Positions 23,735-32,149 of a DNA stretch of 56,951 nucleotides are shown here, piece by piece. Location: positions 1-56,951 of the forward strand of contig NZ_UQBH01000014.1 of NCBI RefSeq assembly GCF_900539295.1. Direction: 5' to 3'. The notes under the pieces were generated by a model. The model saw only the letters and a list, made by a program, of their open reading frames with translations. It searched no databases and was not told where the DNA came from. Position numbers and translations under genes: made by a program. How positions within the stretch are numbered: position 1 is the stretch's first letter; each line of letters begins with the position of its first letter. The stretch comes from an uncultured Megasphaera sp. (GTDB taxonomy: Bacteria; Bacillota; Negativicutes; Veillonellales; Megasphaeraceae).

Positions 23735-25466
23735 GGCCGCTTCCTCCCTTCATTTGTTGAGCTTCTTCCGTATTAATGTATCCTAAAACATCTTGAAACT
23801 CAAGGCTATCTCGCAACGATTCTATATCAATGAGTATAACATCCCCACCAACGGTTTTACGGCACCCAAATCGTTTTTTCAATGTATCATAGGTTGTTCC
23901 GTAAACATCAAAATCGTGCCATCCATTGGGGTATGAAGCAAAGTTCGATTGCAATTCAAGATATTGTAGCTTCTCGCCTGTATTTCGAATAACAGCAGCA
24001 TGCTTCCCAGTTGCCATATAATATTTTTTCCCTTGAGGAATGGTTTCTAGCAACCTTATTGTCCCGTCTATTTCTTTCTTCACGCGTGTAACTGTCGCTT
24101 TGACGCCTTCTAAAGAACACATTTTCTTTATGTTACTATACATGGCAAATAGCTGTTGGCTGGCTCCGCCCCTAAAGTCTATAACATCAAGTCCGTTAAT
24201 ATTGCCTGCATATGCAAAAGCCAAGGACGAGCACGAACCAGCAGTCTCATCGCCGCCGCCTAGCCTTGCTATGATAGTATCATCATCTGGTTGTTGTTTC
24301 CATGGGCGGACTGCATTATAAGCAATATTCATCCCCTCTGCTTCGGCAATAATATACTTGTAATATTCAGAGCCTATTGTTGATTCCATTATACTATTTT
24401 TATGGGCAATATTCCACTCTCTAATTGTCATGCTCTTACGGACATATACGTTTTCCCACTCTTTATAAGTCATGTCAGCCGGCACATAATATGTCTTGCC
24501 CTTGTCATTTCTGGCAATGCGTGTCCCTGTTTTCTCCTTTTTCGGCCCGTATAGGCTTCCCGCAATGGTAGAGCGGCAGTTAGGATGAAGCGGCGGGGCT
24601 GTACTGCCCGGCTGATATTCGTCGATGGGATAAACATGTCCATCGTGGTCCCGGCAGGTTGCCGATGTCCGCCGGTCCAGCGTCGCCGAGAAGCGGTAAT
24701 ACTTCATTCCCGCTTCCTTGATGCTATCGAAGGCGGCCCGGTTCTCTGTAAAGTTCAGCTCCGTCCGGACCAGACGGCGGGCATTGCTCACACCGACGTC
24801 CATCCGGCGTGATACCAGCCGCGACAAGGTTTCTATATCCGTCCCCCGGTGTGTGGCCTGGGTAACGACGTCTTTGATGGTCTTGCCGAGCTGTGCATTA
24901 TCCTTCCAAATGCGCTGGCTGTAGTTCTTACCGCTCCAAGGCGTCTTTAGGATAGATAACACTTGTTTATCATCCACGGCCGTTACAGCTGCCCTCAGGC
25001 CTATTTTCTGACCTATGTCGTATAGGCTGTGATAGTAGAAATCTTGGTAAACCGTCGGGAAATATTTGTCGATGGCGTCCTCGGCTTTTTTCGTCAAGTC
25101 GGCCAAGTGGACCAGGGTTTCCGTGTATAGCTTGTCCAGCCGGGTGATGCGGCTGCGCATGGCTAATACGTTCAGCTCCTGGAGGATGGCCTTGTCGCCG
25201 GTATCCTTATACTGCTTGAGGTAGTCCTCGATGTCCATACGCCAGACGCGATATTCGCTCCCCTGCAAGAGCTGCGACGCCTCGACATAAGTCAAGCCAT
25301 TGTCATCAGCAAAGCGGGCATACAGGGCGTCTATATCCTTCTGAATATGGGCCAGCGCCTGGCGATAATAGGCGGCCAGTTCGGCTTCCAGCTCCTGGCG
25401 GCTTTTCCTATTCCACTGTTCCTCCAGCTCCGTCATCCGGCGGGCCCAGTACTCCTCGTTCGTCAT
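23724..25466 (-). CDS. MuF-type minor head protein with papain-like toxin-type C-terminus
   Basis: A 580-residue protein. Residues 1-240 are helical; 220-300 hold the MuF/SPP1 gp7 signature (ARRLVRTELNFTENRAAFDS, TSATCRDHDGHVYP, PPLHPNCRST). After a linker with YVPADMTYKEWE, residues 390-520 form a further domain with Cys412 (GSCSSLAFAYAG), His489 (GKHAAVIR) and a polar LELQSN at 504-509, the order of a papain-like Cys-His-Asn/Gln triad. Base composition turns AT-rich at this point. MuF proteins with exchangeable toxin ends are known; this looks like one. Confidence 0.75.
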   Translation of the reverse strand: MTNEEYWARRMTELEEQWNRKSRQELEAELAAYYRQALAHIQKDIDALYARFADDNGLTYVEASQLLQGSEYRVWRMDIEDYLKQYKDTGDKAILQELNVLAMRSRITRLDKLYTETLVHLADLTKKAEDAIDKYFPTVYQDFYYHSLYDIGQKIGLRAAVTAVDDKQVLSILKTPWSGKNYSQRIWKDNAQLGKTIKDVVTQATHRGTDIETLSRLVSRRMDVGVSNARRLVRTELNFTENRAAFDSIKEAGMKYYRFSATLDRRTSATCRDHDGHVYPIDEYQPGSTAPPLHPNCRSTIAGSLYGPKKEKTGTRIARNDKGKTYYVPADMTYKEWENVYVRKSMTIREWNIAHKNSIMESTIGSEYYKYIIAEAEGMNIAYNAVRPWKQQPDDDTIIARLGGGDETAGSCSSLAFAYAGNINGLDVIDFRGGASQQLFAMYSNIKKMCSLEGVKATVTRVKKEIDGTIRLLETIPQGKKYYMATGKHAAVIRNTGEKLQYLELQSNFASYPNGWHDFDVYGTTYDTLKKRFGCRKTVGGDVILIDIESLRDSLEFQDVLGYINTEEAQQMKGGSGHVK

Positions 25467-26775
25467 TCGTTACATCACTCCCATAGGCATCCTGCCGGTC
25501 CGCCTCTTCGCGCTTGAGCTCATCCATTTCGGCGGCCGGGTCTGCGATGAAGGGCAACAGGGACAGCAGCCGTTTCTGCGACACAAGTCCATACAGCTCT
25601 TTAACAATATCGGCCTGTTCCTTGATGTCGGCCGGGATGTTGGCCGTGAAGGTAATCTCAATGTCCCGAAAGTCAATATCGGCCGCGCTTTTAGTCCGTA
25701 GCATATCGGCAATCAGTTCAATGCGCCGCTGCAGCCCTTTCCGGAAGGCGACTTCTTTCCGGCTGCGAATCTGTTCCATGCCAATCAGTTTGTACTTGAT
25801 AGCCACGCCCGACGCATTGCCGGAAAAAGCTTCATCGCTCATGTCCGGCACGCTCGAAAACTTGTGGATGTCCTTTTCTAGGCGGCTCTTCATATTCTCG
25901 ATATACGTGTCATTCAGGTTCTTGATGAGCCATTTGGCGTCGCCCGTATTGTCCAGCAGCAGTACTTTATTGCGCCGCATCTCCTGGACGTCTTCCCCTG
26001 TAGTCCCGCCCATCCCGGCCAGGCACAGGTACGCGTCCGTGAAGTCTTCCATGTCGTCCATGGTACAGCTCTGGGCCAGATTGTATGCGTCAATCTGTGT
26101 GATGACGCCTTCGAAGTCGCCTTGATGGAGCTGGTTGTTCGCATATTCGACAATGGGCACATCGCTGAAGAAATGCGGCTGCGGCGCGCTGATCAGGCGG
26201 AGCGTCCCCGAATCATACGAGTAATTCGTCACCGTGCTGTCATCGTAGACGTCGACGTACTCCTGATAGGTCGCACCGTCCAAGTCGTATACCCGGTAGT
26301 GCCGGATGCCCAGCATGACATTCTCTTCCAGCGATGCGTCGCAGACCAAGATGACTTCTTCGGACGGGATACGGCGGAATCGGATGTTTGCGTCGGCATC
26401 CATATACAGCAGTTCGTAGCCGTCGCCGGTAATGCTGGCTTCTTCGGCCAGTTCCATGTTGTGTGCGGGCTCATCGTTGTATTTAAAGACGTCCTGGAGT
26501 GCCTGAACTTCGTCCCCATTTCCGGCAAAGGAGGCATAGGCGACCGGTTTGCCGATGAAGAAGCCCGTATCCATATCTGAGATATATTTGCAGAAATTGG
26601 CCACGACCTTGTTATTCGGTGCACCATGATTCCGCGCCTCTTTATTCAGGATGTCGTGCTGTCCCGCATAGTAGCCCTTTAGCTTGAGACAGTGATTATA
26701 ATACCTGTCATGCCGCAAGCAAATCCGGGCCAGGTCCTGCACGGACAGCGCGGTCTTTGTCGTCTGAATCCTCAT
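25408..26775 (-). CDS. Portal protein, SPP1 gp6-like
   Basis: A 455-residue portal. CLRHDRYYNHCLKLKGYYAG near the N-terminus, GKPVAYASF, DGYELLYMDADANIRFRRI and NASGVAIKYKLIGME are standard for SPP1-type portals. It forms the dodecameric ring for DNA passage at one capsid vertex. It overlaps the MuF gene by 59 bases and the terminase gene by four. Confidence 0.92.
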   Translation of the reverse strand: MRIQTTKTALSVQDLARICLRHDRYYNHCLKLKGYYAGQHDILNKEARNHGAPNNKVVANFCKYISDMDTGFFIGKPVAYASFAGNGDEVQALQDVFKYNDEPAHNMELAEEASITGDGYELLYMDADANIRFRRIPSEEVILVCDASLEENVMLGIRHYRVYDLDGATYQEYVDVYDDSTVTNYSYDSGTLRLISAPQPHFFSDVPIVEYANNQLHQGDFEGVITQIDAYNLAQSCTMDDMEDFTDAYLCLAGMGGTTGEDVQEMRRNKVLLLDNTGDAKWLIKNLNDTYIENMKSRLEKDIHKFSSVPDMSDEAFSGNASGVAIKYKLIGMEQIRSRKEVAFRKGLQRRIELIADMLRTKSAADIDFRDIEITFTANIPADIKEQADIVKELYGLVSQKRLLSLLPFIADPAAEMDELKREEADRQDAYGSDVTNDERGVLGPPDDGAGGTVE

Positions 26776-28058
26776 AATCCAAAATCTCCTCTCCGCAATG
26801 CTGGAACGGCTGAGCGGCGCATGACATCATCCATGGCATACCGCGTAGCATCCAGCGCGTGGTTGTCTTTATCCGGATAGGCACTGATGAACTGCCCCTG
26901 CCGGTTCCGCTCGTACTCATACGTCACGAACTCCCGGTACGTGTTCGGGCAACGTCTTTTATCGATGTAGATATGGGCCCGGTCCTGGAGCCACTTGATG
27001 CCGTGTTCGACACTGTCGCGGCTCTTCTTGGCTCCGCCTACATGAAGGCCCATGTTCCGCATCTCCTGTATCGACTTCGGTTCGGCTGAATCAGCGATGA
27101 TACGGCCGGATCCGGCCTTCTGCTGTATCAGTTCGGCGGCCCGGCTATTGGTCAGCTTCTGCTGATAGATTTCATCGAAGATGTATAGATCTTCTTTTTT
27201 TGCATCGTAGTGCATCGATACGAAGGCCAGCGGGTCAATAGAAAAGCCGAAGTCCAGGCCGTAGTACAACCTGTCAAAATTTCCAACAAGTTCATCGCTC
27301 ATGGCCATGTCTTCGACATTCTCAAAGACAGCGCCGCCGGTGCCTGTGACTTCGCCGAGATACTCATGACGATAGGCCCGTTCGTTCTTAGCCTTGAGCT
27401 TTTCCGCTTCGGCCAGGAACTGAGGCCCCAGCCAGTCTTCCGGCACGGTCAAATAGGTCGAGTGGTGAACCAGCCGGTCTGGATCATCCACAAGAATTTC
27501 CTCATTGACCCAGTTGTTCCGGCTCTTCGGCGGGTTATACGTTCCGAATACTTGATAGGACGGGCCGCCGCGCAGGAGAGACTGCAACACGTTGCGAATC
27601 TCTTCCATGCCGCTGAACTGGTCCAATTCTTCGAACCACACGATGCCAACATAGCCAAAGGGCAGTTTGATGGATTTGACTTTTGCCGGGTCATCCAGCC
27701 CAAAGAAAAGGATTTTCTGCCCCGTCTTCTTGTACGTGATTTCCGGCGGCGACAATTTGACGCGGAACTTGTCCAGGACGCCCAATTGCTCCAGCCCCCA
27801 GACAATCTGAGGCAATACGCTATTCTTGATAGTGTTGCCGACCTTCCGGATGACAACGGCATGGACATTCGGGTCTTCCATCACCGATACGGGGATGCGG
27901 ATGCCGCCCACAAACGATGACTTAGCACTGCCACGGCCACCGGCCAGCATATAAAAGGTATGCTGATGGTTTTCTACATCAAAAAAAACCTCATCGAACG
28001 ATGGGGCGATTAAGTCAGCTATGTTGATTTTCGTCTTCCGGTTTTCGTGAAAATTCAA
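26772..28058 (-). CDS. Terminase large subunit, PBSX type
   Basis: A 428-residue packaging ATPase/nuclease. Walker A at about residue 41 (GGRGSAKSS), Walker B region YVGIVWFEELDQF, and a nuclease domain with LYYGLDFGFSIDPLAF, RIIADSAEP and DNHALDATRYAMDD carrying the acidic metal ligands. It drives DNA into the prohead through the portal. It overlaps the small subunit gene by 44 bases, though internal starts are possible. Confidence 0.94.
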   Translation of the reverse strand: MNFHENRKTKINIADLIAPSFDEVFFDVENHQHTFYMLAGGRGSAKSSFVGGIRIPVSVMEDPNVHAVVIRKVGNTIKNSVLPQIVWGLEQLGVLDKFRVKLSPPEITYKKTGQKILFFGLDDPAKVKSIKLPFGYVGIVWFEELDQFSGMEEIRNVLQSLLRGGPSYQVFGTYNPPKSRNNWVNEEILVDDPDRLVHHSTYLTVPEDWLGPQFLAEAEKLKAKNERAYRHEYLGEVTGTGGAVFENVEDMAMSDELVGNFDRLYYGLDFGFSIDPLAFVSMHYDAKKEDLYIFDEIYQQKLTNSRAAELIQQKAGSGRIIADSAEPKSIQEMRNMGLHVGGAKKSRDSVEHGIKWLQDRAHIYIDKRRCPNTYREFVTYEYERNRQGQFISAYPDKDNHALDATRYAMDDVMRRSAVPALRRGDFGL

Positions 28059-28524
28059 AAGTAATCATCTCCTCACCCGTATGAGTGCTCAGATCTGCAA
28101 CTTCAGCTTTGAGCTTTTCATTACGAAGCTCCTGTTCTTCTTGCATCAGCTTTGTCGGATATCGTTTAAGTAACAATTCCGCAGCCTTCAGCCGTTCACG
28201 TGCACCAATCTGTTTTTGCATGATGCGGGCTTTGGAACCTCCGTCTCCGGTCCCTTCTACGACGATACATTCTTCCTGTATCTCACCGCGCATAGCCGCC
28301 GTTAGGTGTTGCATGACCTCTTCAGGAGTAGCTGTCTTTGCCGATTCCATTGCATCCAACCGTGCCTGAATGGCCTGGCGAATGTTAGGTTTTGTTAGGT
28401 TTTCCGCGCCAACAAACCGCGCAGTTTTTTCGCTGTATCCGGCTTTCCTTGCTGCTTCTGTAGCATTGCCGGTTTCAATATATGCGTCAATAAATCTGCG
28501 CTGTTTTAACGTCAATTTCGCCAT
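28015..28524 (-). CDS. Terminase small subunit
   Basis: A 169-residue protein: LTLKQRRFIDAYIETGNATE and AARKAGYSEKTARFVGAENL form the helix-turn-helix start of the terminase_2 family, followed by a helical oligomerisation region. It recognises the packaging site, often in or near its own gene. Confidence 0.92.
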   Translation of the reverse strand: MAKLTLKQRRFIDAYIETGNATEAARKAGYSEKTARFVGAENLTKPNIRQAIQARLDAMESAKTATPEEVMQHLTAAMRGEIQEECIVVEGTGDGGSKARIMQKQIGARERLKAAELLLKRYPTKLMQEEQELRNEKLKAEVADLSTHTGEEMITFEFSRKPEDENQHS

Positions 28525-28558
28525 GTCACATACTCACCACCATCCTCTTTTAAGACAT

Positions 28559-28586
28559 GAAAAAAGCACCCACATCGTGAGTGCTC
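28559..28586 (-). terminator. Terminator upstream of the terminase genes
   Basis: Stem AGCACcCAC atc GTGaGTGCT followed on the minus strand by six T. It closes the transcript of the two membrane genes at 28646-29510. Confidence 0.72.
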
Positions 28587-28645
28587 GAAATCAGGGTATT
28601 AGTCCAACTTTTGTGGTTGAGCTAAATCCGAAATTAATTATTAAA

Positions 28646-29032
28646 TTATGCAAACACAAGCCTTTGAGAGACGTCATTATATGTTTCTCTATACATCGTA
28701 ACATCTTCTTGTTCGTTATTATTTTCATCGCCTATACATAAGCGCTGTTTTTTTTGGCGTACGGCTAATCGAGCAGAGAATATTGCCAATACCTGGGGAA
28801 ATATCAATACCATCTGCCAAGCAATGTAAAATCTTGATAAGAGATTCTTTTCTTTACAAAATACCATAAATAAAACAGGTATAATCAAAAAATGAAGAAA
28901 AGGCAACACTAAAGCAATTTTTACTCTACCATCCAACACTCTGCTTTGATTCAATCTAAAAATAATAGACATGACTATCCCAACATATACTGAAATTACC
29001 GTTACGATTGTCAGCATAATCATATTACTCAC
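28646..29032 (-). CDS. Membrane protein of an AT-rich accessory pair
   Basis: A 128-residue protein with three hydrophobic segments (about 3-23, 40-60, 68-90) and a charged, Glu/Asn-rich cytoplasmic tail. No family recognised. It overlaps the upstream membrane gene by eight bases; both are far more AT-rich than the flanking terminase genes. The unit has its own promoter and terminator, the hallmarks of a moron. Superinfection exclusion or a lysogenic conversion role is possible. Confidence 0.6.
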   Translation of the reverse strand: MSNMIMLTIVTVISVYVGIVMSIIFRLNQSRVLDGRVKIALVLPFLHFLIIPVLFMVFCKEKNLLSRFYIAWQMVLIFPQVLAIFSARLAVRQKKQRLCIGDENNNEQEDVTMYRETYNDVSQRLVFA

Positions 29033-29510
29033 GCCTTTCTACGGCAATGTCATCTTTTGCAAACCAACTACTTCCCCATTCAAAAGCATATGCAATAGGC
29101 AATATAATTGCAATCGCATATATAAAAGATTCACTTCCCCAAATTGGAATCTGATTAGTTGATTTCACTAAAGAAATAACACATCCACCATCAGTACTAA
29201 CCAAGGCTGCAACTCCAATTAGACCAGCAATAGCTATCAAACCTATGACTGCAACAATAATTATAACTATTGTGCTATATACCTGCCTTACAGTACTATA
29301 TGCTTTTATACTGACTGCATACAACAACTGAGAAATGGCAAAAACTGCTAACGTATTAAAAAATGCCTTACCATTCTCCGTATTCGTCCACAAGATTAAT
29401 AATGACAGCCAAGTAGCTACAATTCGTAATATCAGAATTTTACTAGCTTCATACAATCCATATTTAGGAGCAAGAACTTTATCACATTCATTTTGAGTAC
29501 TGTCATTCAA
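29025..29510 (-). CDS. Membrane protein of an AT-rich accessory pair
   Basis: A 161-residue protein with about four transmembrane segments (around 28-42, 50-68, 80-105, 128-145), ending in a charged tail. No known family. First gene of the two-gene unit behind a strong promoter (29538-29566). No good ribosome binding site is visible near the ATG. Its insertion between the tRNA cluster and terminase suggests an acquired accessory function. Confidence 0.6.
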   Translation of the reverse strand: MNDSTQNECDKVLAPKYGLYEASKILILRIVATWLSLLILWTNTENGKAFFNTLAVFAISQLLYAVSIKAYSTVRQVYSTIVIIIVAVIGLIAIAGLIGVAALVSTDGGCVISLVKSTNQIPIWGSESFIYAIAIILPIAYAFEWGSSWFAKDDIAVERRE

Positions 29511-29537
29511 TTTACTTTAGCCCCCCTATTTATTTTT

Positions 29538-29566
29538 ATTATAAATTAAACCTTGCAAAAAGGCAA
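29538..29566 (-). promoter_or_regulatory. Promoter of the accessory membrane pair
   Basis: Minus strand: -35 TTGCCT (29561-29566), 17-bp spacer, -10 TATAAT (29538-29543), 28 bases before the ATG. A near-consensus host-type promoter that could work in the lysogen. Confidence 0.72.
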
Positions 29567-29595
29567 GATTTATAATATAGGGGAGATTTTTTTGT

Positions 29596-29652
29596 AAAAA
29601 AAGGGACCAGCTGCCATGTCCATCCATCTCAAACACGTGCAACTAAGTCCCT
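29596..29652 (-). terminator. Terminator after the phage tRNA cluster
   Basis: Outer stem AGGGAC/GTCCCT and inner AGTTGC/GCAGCT, with seven T on the minus strand. It ends the tRNA transcript and isolates the membrane pair. Confidence 0.65.
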
Positions 29653-29665
29653 ATCCGTATGTATT

Positions 29666-29759
29666 TGGCGGAAATGGATGGATTCGAACCATCGGGACGA
29701 GACCGCCTCGTCCGGCTCCTTAGCGGGGAGCTGCCTTTAGCCAACTCGGCCACATTTCC
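29666..29759 (-). tRNA. tRNA-Ser(GCT)
   Basis: 94 bases with the long variable arm of a serine tRNA. Acceptor GGAAATG/CATTTCC pairs perfectly; anticodon stem GCTCC/GGAGC encloses CCGCTAA (anticodon GCT); T-loop TTCGAAT; CCA is encoded. Phage-borne. Confidence 0.92.
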
Positions 29760-29764
29760 ATGGC

Positions 29765-29840
29765 TGGCAGGAACGGAAGGGCTCGAACCTTCAACAAATG
29801 GTTTTGGAGACCACTACTCTACCAGTTGAGTTACGTCCCT
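29765..29840 (-). tRNA. tRNA-Trp(CCA)
   Basis: 76 bases including CCA. Acceptor AGGGACG/CGTTCCT pairs (one G-T); anticodon loop CTCCAAA; T-arm GAAGG-TTCGAGC-CCTTC. Phage-borne and self-consistent, unlike the tRNA-Trp at 55502. Confidence 0.92.
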
Positions 29841-29866
29841 ACGATAGATACGCCCAAAAAGGAGAG

Positions 29867-29932
29867 GGCGGAGGCTGGACTCGAACCAGCAACATAGGAG
29901 GCCCCTTGGCTCTGCCATTGAGCTACTCCGCC
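29867..29932 (-). tRNA. tRNA-like sequence with a shortened anticodon arm, possibly degenerate
   Basis: Acceptor GGCGGAG/CTCCGCC, D-arm GCTC-AATGGCA-GAGC and T-arm GCTGG-TTCGAGT-CCAGC all pair, but the anticodon region is about five bases short and does not form a normal stem. CCA is not encoded. Identity cannot be assigned; resemblance to tRNA-Gly is loose. Confidence 0.5.
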
Positions 29933-30167
29933 GTATAGCAGCACATGGACAGTGCCGTGATGACTATCCATGTACCGCAAGGAGGCGCGTATCTGGTGAC
30001 AGTGTGTGGGATGCGCAAGGGCAGCTAATGGACTGGTGCGTGACACGAGCCCCTCGCGTCATCCCCAACTCTCACGCTATTATCGTACCACGTCCGACCA
30101 ACTTTTTCCGTATTCAAATATATTTTTTTCTGCGCGATTCTGTCAAAAAAACGACACGAAAAAAAAG
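29933..30167. other. Non-coding leader upstream of the tRNA cluster
   Basis: No convincing gene. It holds a promoter at 30117-30146 and small inverted repeats (CATGGA/TCCATG near 29943-29973; an imperfect one near 30040-30062). It is probably the 5' part of the tRNA precursor transcript. Confidence 0.4.
30117..30146 (-). promoter_or_regulatory. Promoter upstream of the phage tRNA cluster
   Basis: Minus strand: -35 TTGACA (30141-30146), 18-bp spacer, -10 TATATT (30117-30122). It reads toward the three tRNA-like genes. Confidence 0.6.
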
Positions 30168-30716
30168 TTATCCACAATTTCCATCACGGTCGTCTCTCTT
30201 CGCTTCGCTGCCGTCAATAAATACTAGGCTCATCTGCATCGGGATGGATTCTTCGCCAAACATGGCTCCAGTCAGCCGCCGCAGTGCCTTCTTGGCTTCC
30301 GTCCGGCAGTAGGTCACGCTGGCACCGGCATAACGGGCCGTGCTTTCCCAGGACGAGCCGTCGATATACCTGGCTCGGATGATCCGATAGTCAACGGGAT
30401 TCGTCACTTTCATCGCATCCAGGGACCGGTCCAGCTTGCGGACCTTCGGCAGCACTTCCAGAAGGTCCTGATAGCTGTCTTCGAGACGCTTTTCCAAGTC
30501 CTCCTGTTTAAAATACGCCCGTTCCTGCGGGCTGGCCCCATCTCCGCCGCCACAACCGCCAGCAGGAGACAGGTTGGGGACCTTAGGGACGGCCGAGAGC
30601 TTCAGCATCTCTTTATAGTCTTCGATTTCCGCCTCAACGTTCGCCACATATTGCTTGAATTCATTATAACGGTTCAGATATTCCTTCACTAATACGGTGT
30701 AGTCGTTGTGATACAT
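30168..30716 (-). CDS. Sigma-factor-like late regulator (ArpU/RinA-like)
   Basis: A 182-residue protein: N-terminal helices, a Gly-rich linker (PAGGCGGGDGASPQ), and a C-terminal sigma-70 region-4-like helix-turn-helix (YRIIRARYIDGSSWESTARY ... VTYCRTEAKKALRRL). Proteins of this plan at the end of the early region activate late phage transcription. It lies between early genes and the tRNA/packaging region, the expected place. Confidence 0.72.
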   Translation of the reverse strand: MYHNDYTVLVKEYLNRYNEFKQYVANVEAEIEDYKEMLKLSAVPKVPNLSPAGGCGGGDGASPQERAYFKQEDLEKRLEDSYQDLLEVLPKVRKLDRSLDAMKVTNPVDYRIIRARYIDGSSWESTARYAGASVTYCRTEAKKALRRLTGAMFGEESIPMQMSLVFIDGSEAKRDDRDGNCG

Positions 30717-30791
30717 GATAACCTCCTTCGTAAACGTGAACAGCAGACAGGCTTTATTAGCCTGTCCGCTATGAATCAGTGTTAAAGCCTC

Positions 30792-30881
30792 CTATTTATT
30801 TACGCACAATAAGTTTATCGCAAGGGCCACCCAAAATGTTATGCAGGCCCCGTAGAGCGAATATTTAATAATATCCCGCAC
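30792..30881 (-). CDS. Small single-span membrane peptide
   Basis: A 29-residue ORF with GTG start nine bases after GGAGG: MRDIIKYSLYGACITFWVAL, one transmembrane segment, ends LLCVNK. Ribosome binding site and fit in the gap support it; function unknown. Confidence 0.4.
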   Translation of the reverse strand: MRDIIKYSLYGACITFWVALAINLLCVNK

Positions 30882-30884
30882 TTC

Positions 30885-31088
30885 TTATCGCCTCCTCCCG
30901 TGAACTTTCTTACATGTGTAATGTATCCGCTTCCGGATCTTGAATATCTGATCGACTTGGTAAGTCTCGATGTCAGATTCCAGCCGCTTGTCCGGCGCTT
31001 TCGCCTTTTTCTGGGTGTAGTGCTGGCGCTCCTCCTCTGTCATCTGCCGGCAATGTACCGGGCCAGGTTTATACCAGTTTTCCATCAT
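30885..31088 (-). CDS. Small basic hypothetical protein
   Basis: A 67-residue protein, MMENWYKPGPVHCRQMTEEE, with a basic C-terminus (KIRKRIHYTCKKVHGRRR). Two ATG codons in a row follow an AGGTGG site. It is part of the tightly packed early strand. No family recognised; nucleic-acid binding is possible from charge. Confidence 0.5.
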   Translation of the reverse strand: MMENWYKPGPVHCRQMTEEERQHYTQKKAKAPDKRLESDIETYQVDQIFKIRKRIHYTCKKVHGRRR

Positions 31089-31097
31089 CCCACCACC

Positions 31098-31190
31098 TTA
31101 CCTGAAAATCATGATGAGCATCGTCACGAAAGCCGCCATGCATACGATGACGTAAATGATGAGCCCAATCCATACCTTTCGTTTCGTCAT
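31098..31190 (-). CDS. Small single-span membrane peptide
   Basis: A 30-residue ORF, MTKRKVWIGLIIYVIVCMAA, one transmembrane segment after a basic start. It fills the gap between 31203 and 31088 in the same orientation. Function unknown. Confidence 0.4.
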   Translation of the reverse strand: MTKRKVWIGLIIYVIVCMAAFVTMLIMIFR

Positions 31191-31202
31191 GCTATCACGC
31201 TC

Positions 31203-31616
31203 CTATTTCTCAGCTTTCTGTTCTAGCAGTTCCGGGTTTTCGTACGCATTGCCGATGACTTTAACCCGTCCGCCGTCATTAAGAATCATGTCCAGGTCAA
31301 AATCGACGAAAGGATATTGTTCTTTTTCTATGCATCGCGCGAGCAGTATCCCCGCTTCGTCGTCGATGACAAACCGCTTCGTTAGATCTTTATGTGTGGT
31401 TTCGACAATGTCGCCTTCGTAGATCTTCACACTATTACGACTGTCGTCATAATATGTTGTCCACGGCATGAGTACTACTTCATCGAATCTCGATGAAATG
31501 ATTTCCTCTTTAGCTCTCCCTTTGACTCGGCGCTTCCGGAAGTCGATTTCCGATACGTGCATCATGACTTTCTTTTCAATGTGCCACGCTCGGTAATCAA
31601 GCCACTTGGTGTTCAT
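31203..31616 (-). CDS. YopX family phage protein
   Basis: A 137-residue protein: WLDYRAWHIEKKVMMHVSEI, VVLMPWTTYYDDSRNSVKIY and EGDIVETTH are the typical YopX pattern (common early protein of Firmicutes phages, function unknown). The start at 31616 has AAAGGAG upstream; the frame is open further but without a site. Confidence 0.8.
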   Translation of the reverse strand: MNTKWLDYRAWHIEKKVMMHVSEIDFRKRRVKGRAKEEIISSRFDEVVLMPWTTYYDDSRNSVKIYEGDIVETTHKDLTKRFVIDDEAGILLARCIEKEQYPFVDFDLDMILNDGGRVKVIGNAYENPELLEQKAEK

Positions 31617-31641
31617 TATTCTTCTCCTTTCCCTCATCTCA

Positions 31642-32148
31642 TTATTCTCGTAACGTCTTCAGCAGCTCTATAGCTCTTTCCCGCCGTTTCATCATTCTGC
31701 CTACATTCGCTCGCGCCTGTGCTCTCGTTTTAAAACAATTTCCCATAGCCGCCTTCAATATGCCAGCATCCGATCCGATAAAATAAGTGCCACAAACGCT
31801 TCCGTCCCCATCCACGTAGTAGTATGCTTGACCAGCATATGGGATGAAGGGCTTCCTCATATCTTGAGCCGCTCTTTCGATAGCCAGTTTAATGCCGATT
31901 TCCGGATTAAAAGCATCGTCCGGATGGCACTTCGCCACGCCAACATATGTCGTGTCATTGTCGACAAACGTTACTTTGATTTTCCCGCTGGGATACCATT
32001 TTATCGAGTTGTTCATGCTTATCGGGAGGCCGGCTTTTTCAGCTTCACGCATAAAGATTTTGTTGATGTATTCCTGAAAATCCGTGCTGTCTTTCAATGT
32101 AATGTCAAACTTCTTTACGGCCATCTTGGCCGTTTCATCACTAATCAT
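31642..32148 (-). CDS. Hypothetical early protein
   Basis: A 168-residue protein: helical N-terminus, central beta region (IKWYPSGKIKVTFVDNDTTY), and a basic helical end (ARANVGRMMKRRERAIELLK). No family recognised. It is translated in line with the small zinc-finger gene upstream. Confidence 0.5.
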   Translation of the reverse strand: MISDETAKMAVKKFDITLKDSTDFQEYINKIFMREAEKAGLPISMNNSIKWYPSGKIKVTFVDNDTTYVGVAKCHPDDAFNPEIGIKLAIERAAQDMRKPFIPYAGQAYYYVDGDGSVCGTYFIGSDAGILKAAMGNCFKTRAQARANVGRMMKRRERAIELLKTLRE

Positions 32149-32149
32149 G

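Noticed and set aside
30166..30174. Perfect DnaA box TTATCCACA
   Set aside because: A single copy overlapping the end of the late regulator gene; no cluster, so no replication origin is claimed.
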